From: Acanthopleura granulata
Taxonomy: Eukaryota > Mollusca > Polyplacophora > Chitonida > Chitonidae
Length of the DNA stretch: 64,000 nt
NCBI GenBank assembly: GCA_016165875.1
Contig: JABBOT010000011.1
Coordinates: 11,301,491-11,365,490, forward strand
Direction of reading: 5' to 3'
Of this stretch, positions 63,947 to 64,000 are shown one piece after another. Below the pieces are notes generated by a model. It saw only the letters and a list, made by a program, of their open reading frames with translations, was not told where the DNA came from and searched no databases. The first letter of the stretch is position 1; every line of letters starts with the position of its first letter. The position numbers were made by a program, and so were the translations under genes.

Positions 63947-64000
63947 ATATTTATTCATATTTAATTAGTAGACTGGTGTTTTATGTGGTACTCAAGAATA
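63947..64000 (-). mobile_element. SINE 3' end, cut by the window edge
   Basis: TATTTATTCATATTTAATTA, then CTGGTGTTTTATGTGGTACT and CAAGAATA. Confidence 0.8.

Larger units (their letters stand above)
62881..64000 (+). other. Shark intron 15 (continues beyond the window)
   Basis: More degenerate GTGGTAAGGAT/GTGGTAAGGAATAG words occur to 63860. No further kinase exon (HRD or DFG region) was found before the end of the window. Confidence 0.65.

Overview
The window is spliced animal DNA with AT-rich introns and long intergenic stretches. About a dozen copies of one tRNA-derived SINE family are present, carrying a central segment with the core GGTTTCCTCCCACCATAATG and a tail ending in CACCAATNAAATAAATAAAT. 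My impression is a marine spiralian (mollusc or brachiopod-like), because of this SINE landscape, the frequent TACATGTA words and the presence of a Shark-type kinase. This placement is inference and was not checked against a database.

Layout. Positions 200-760 (minus) hold a decayed Tc1/mariner-like transposase. Positions 1872-6198 (plus) hold a complete two-exon beta-tubulin with a divergent C-terminal tail; its intron carries a foldback transposon inserted in a SINE. Positions 6199-17160 are mostly gene-poor, with SINE fragments, a possible cystine-knot exon on the minus strand near 10.3 kb, an unexplained 206-codon minus ORF at 11.1-11.7 kb, and a foldback repeat at 16.5 kb. Positions 17212-28369 (plus) hold a complete seven-coding-exon phospholipid scramblase. 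Positions 28370-36000 are intergenic and rich in repeats. Positions 36831-40746 (minus) hold a complete three-exon RNF7/RBX2 (RING-H2 partner of cullin-5), which is easy to miss because its exons are 48-139 bp. Positions 41050-62583 (plus) hold 15 coding exons of a Shark/HTK16-type tyrosine kinase (SH2, ankyrin repeats, SH2, kinase N-lobe); the rest of the kinase lies beyond the window.

RNF7 and the Shark kinase are head to head with 303 bp between their start codons, which suggests a shared promoter. The RNF7 start codon sits in a near-perfect TISU/YY1 element. There is no sign that the four genes form one pathway: they cover microtubules, lipid scrambling, ubiquitin ligation and engulfment-type tyrosine signalling. 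Scramblase (phosphatidylserine exposure) and Shark (signalling downstream of the engulfment receptor Draper in flies) are both linked to apoptotic-cell clearance, but I would not infer functional clustering from proximity alone.

The most unusual observation is a recurring pattern in three introns: a tandem array begins at, or includes, the genuine 5' splice site, so that the donor is copied many times into the intron. The cases are scramblase exon 4 (three 120-bp units), Shark exon 4 (25 units of about 39 bp) and Shark exon 15 (six ATGGTAAGGAA copies).
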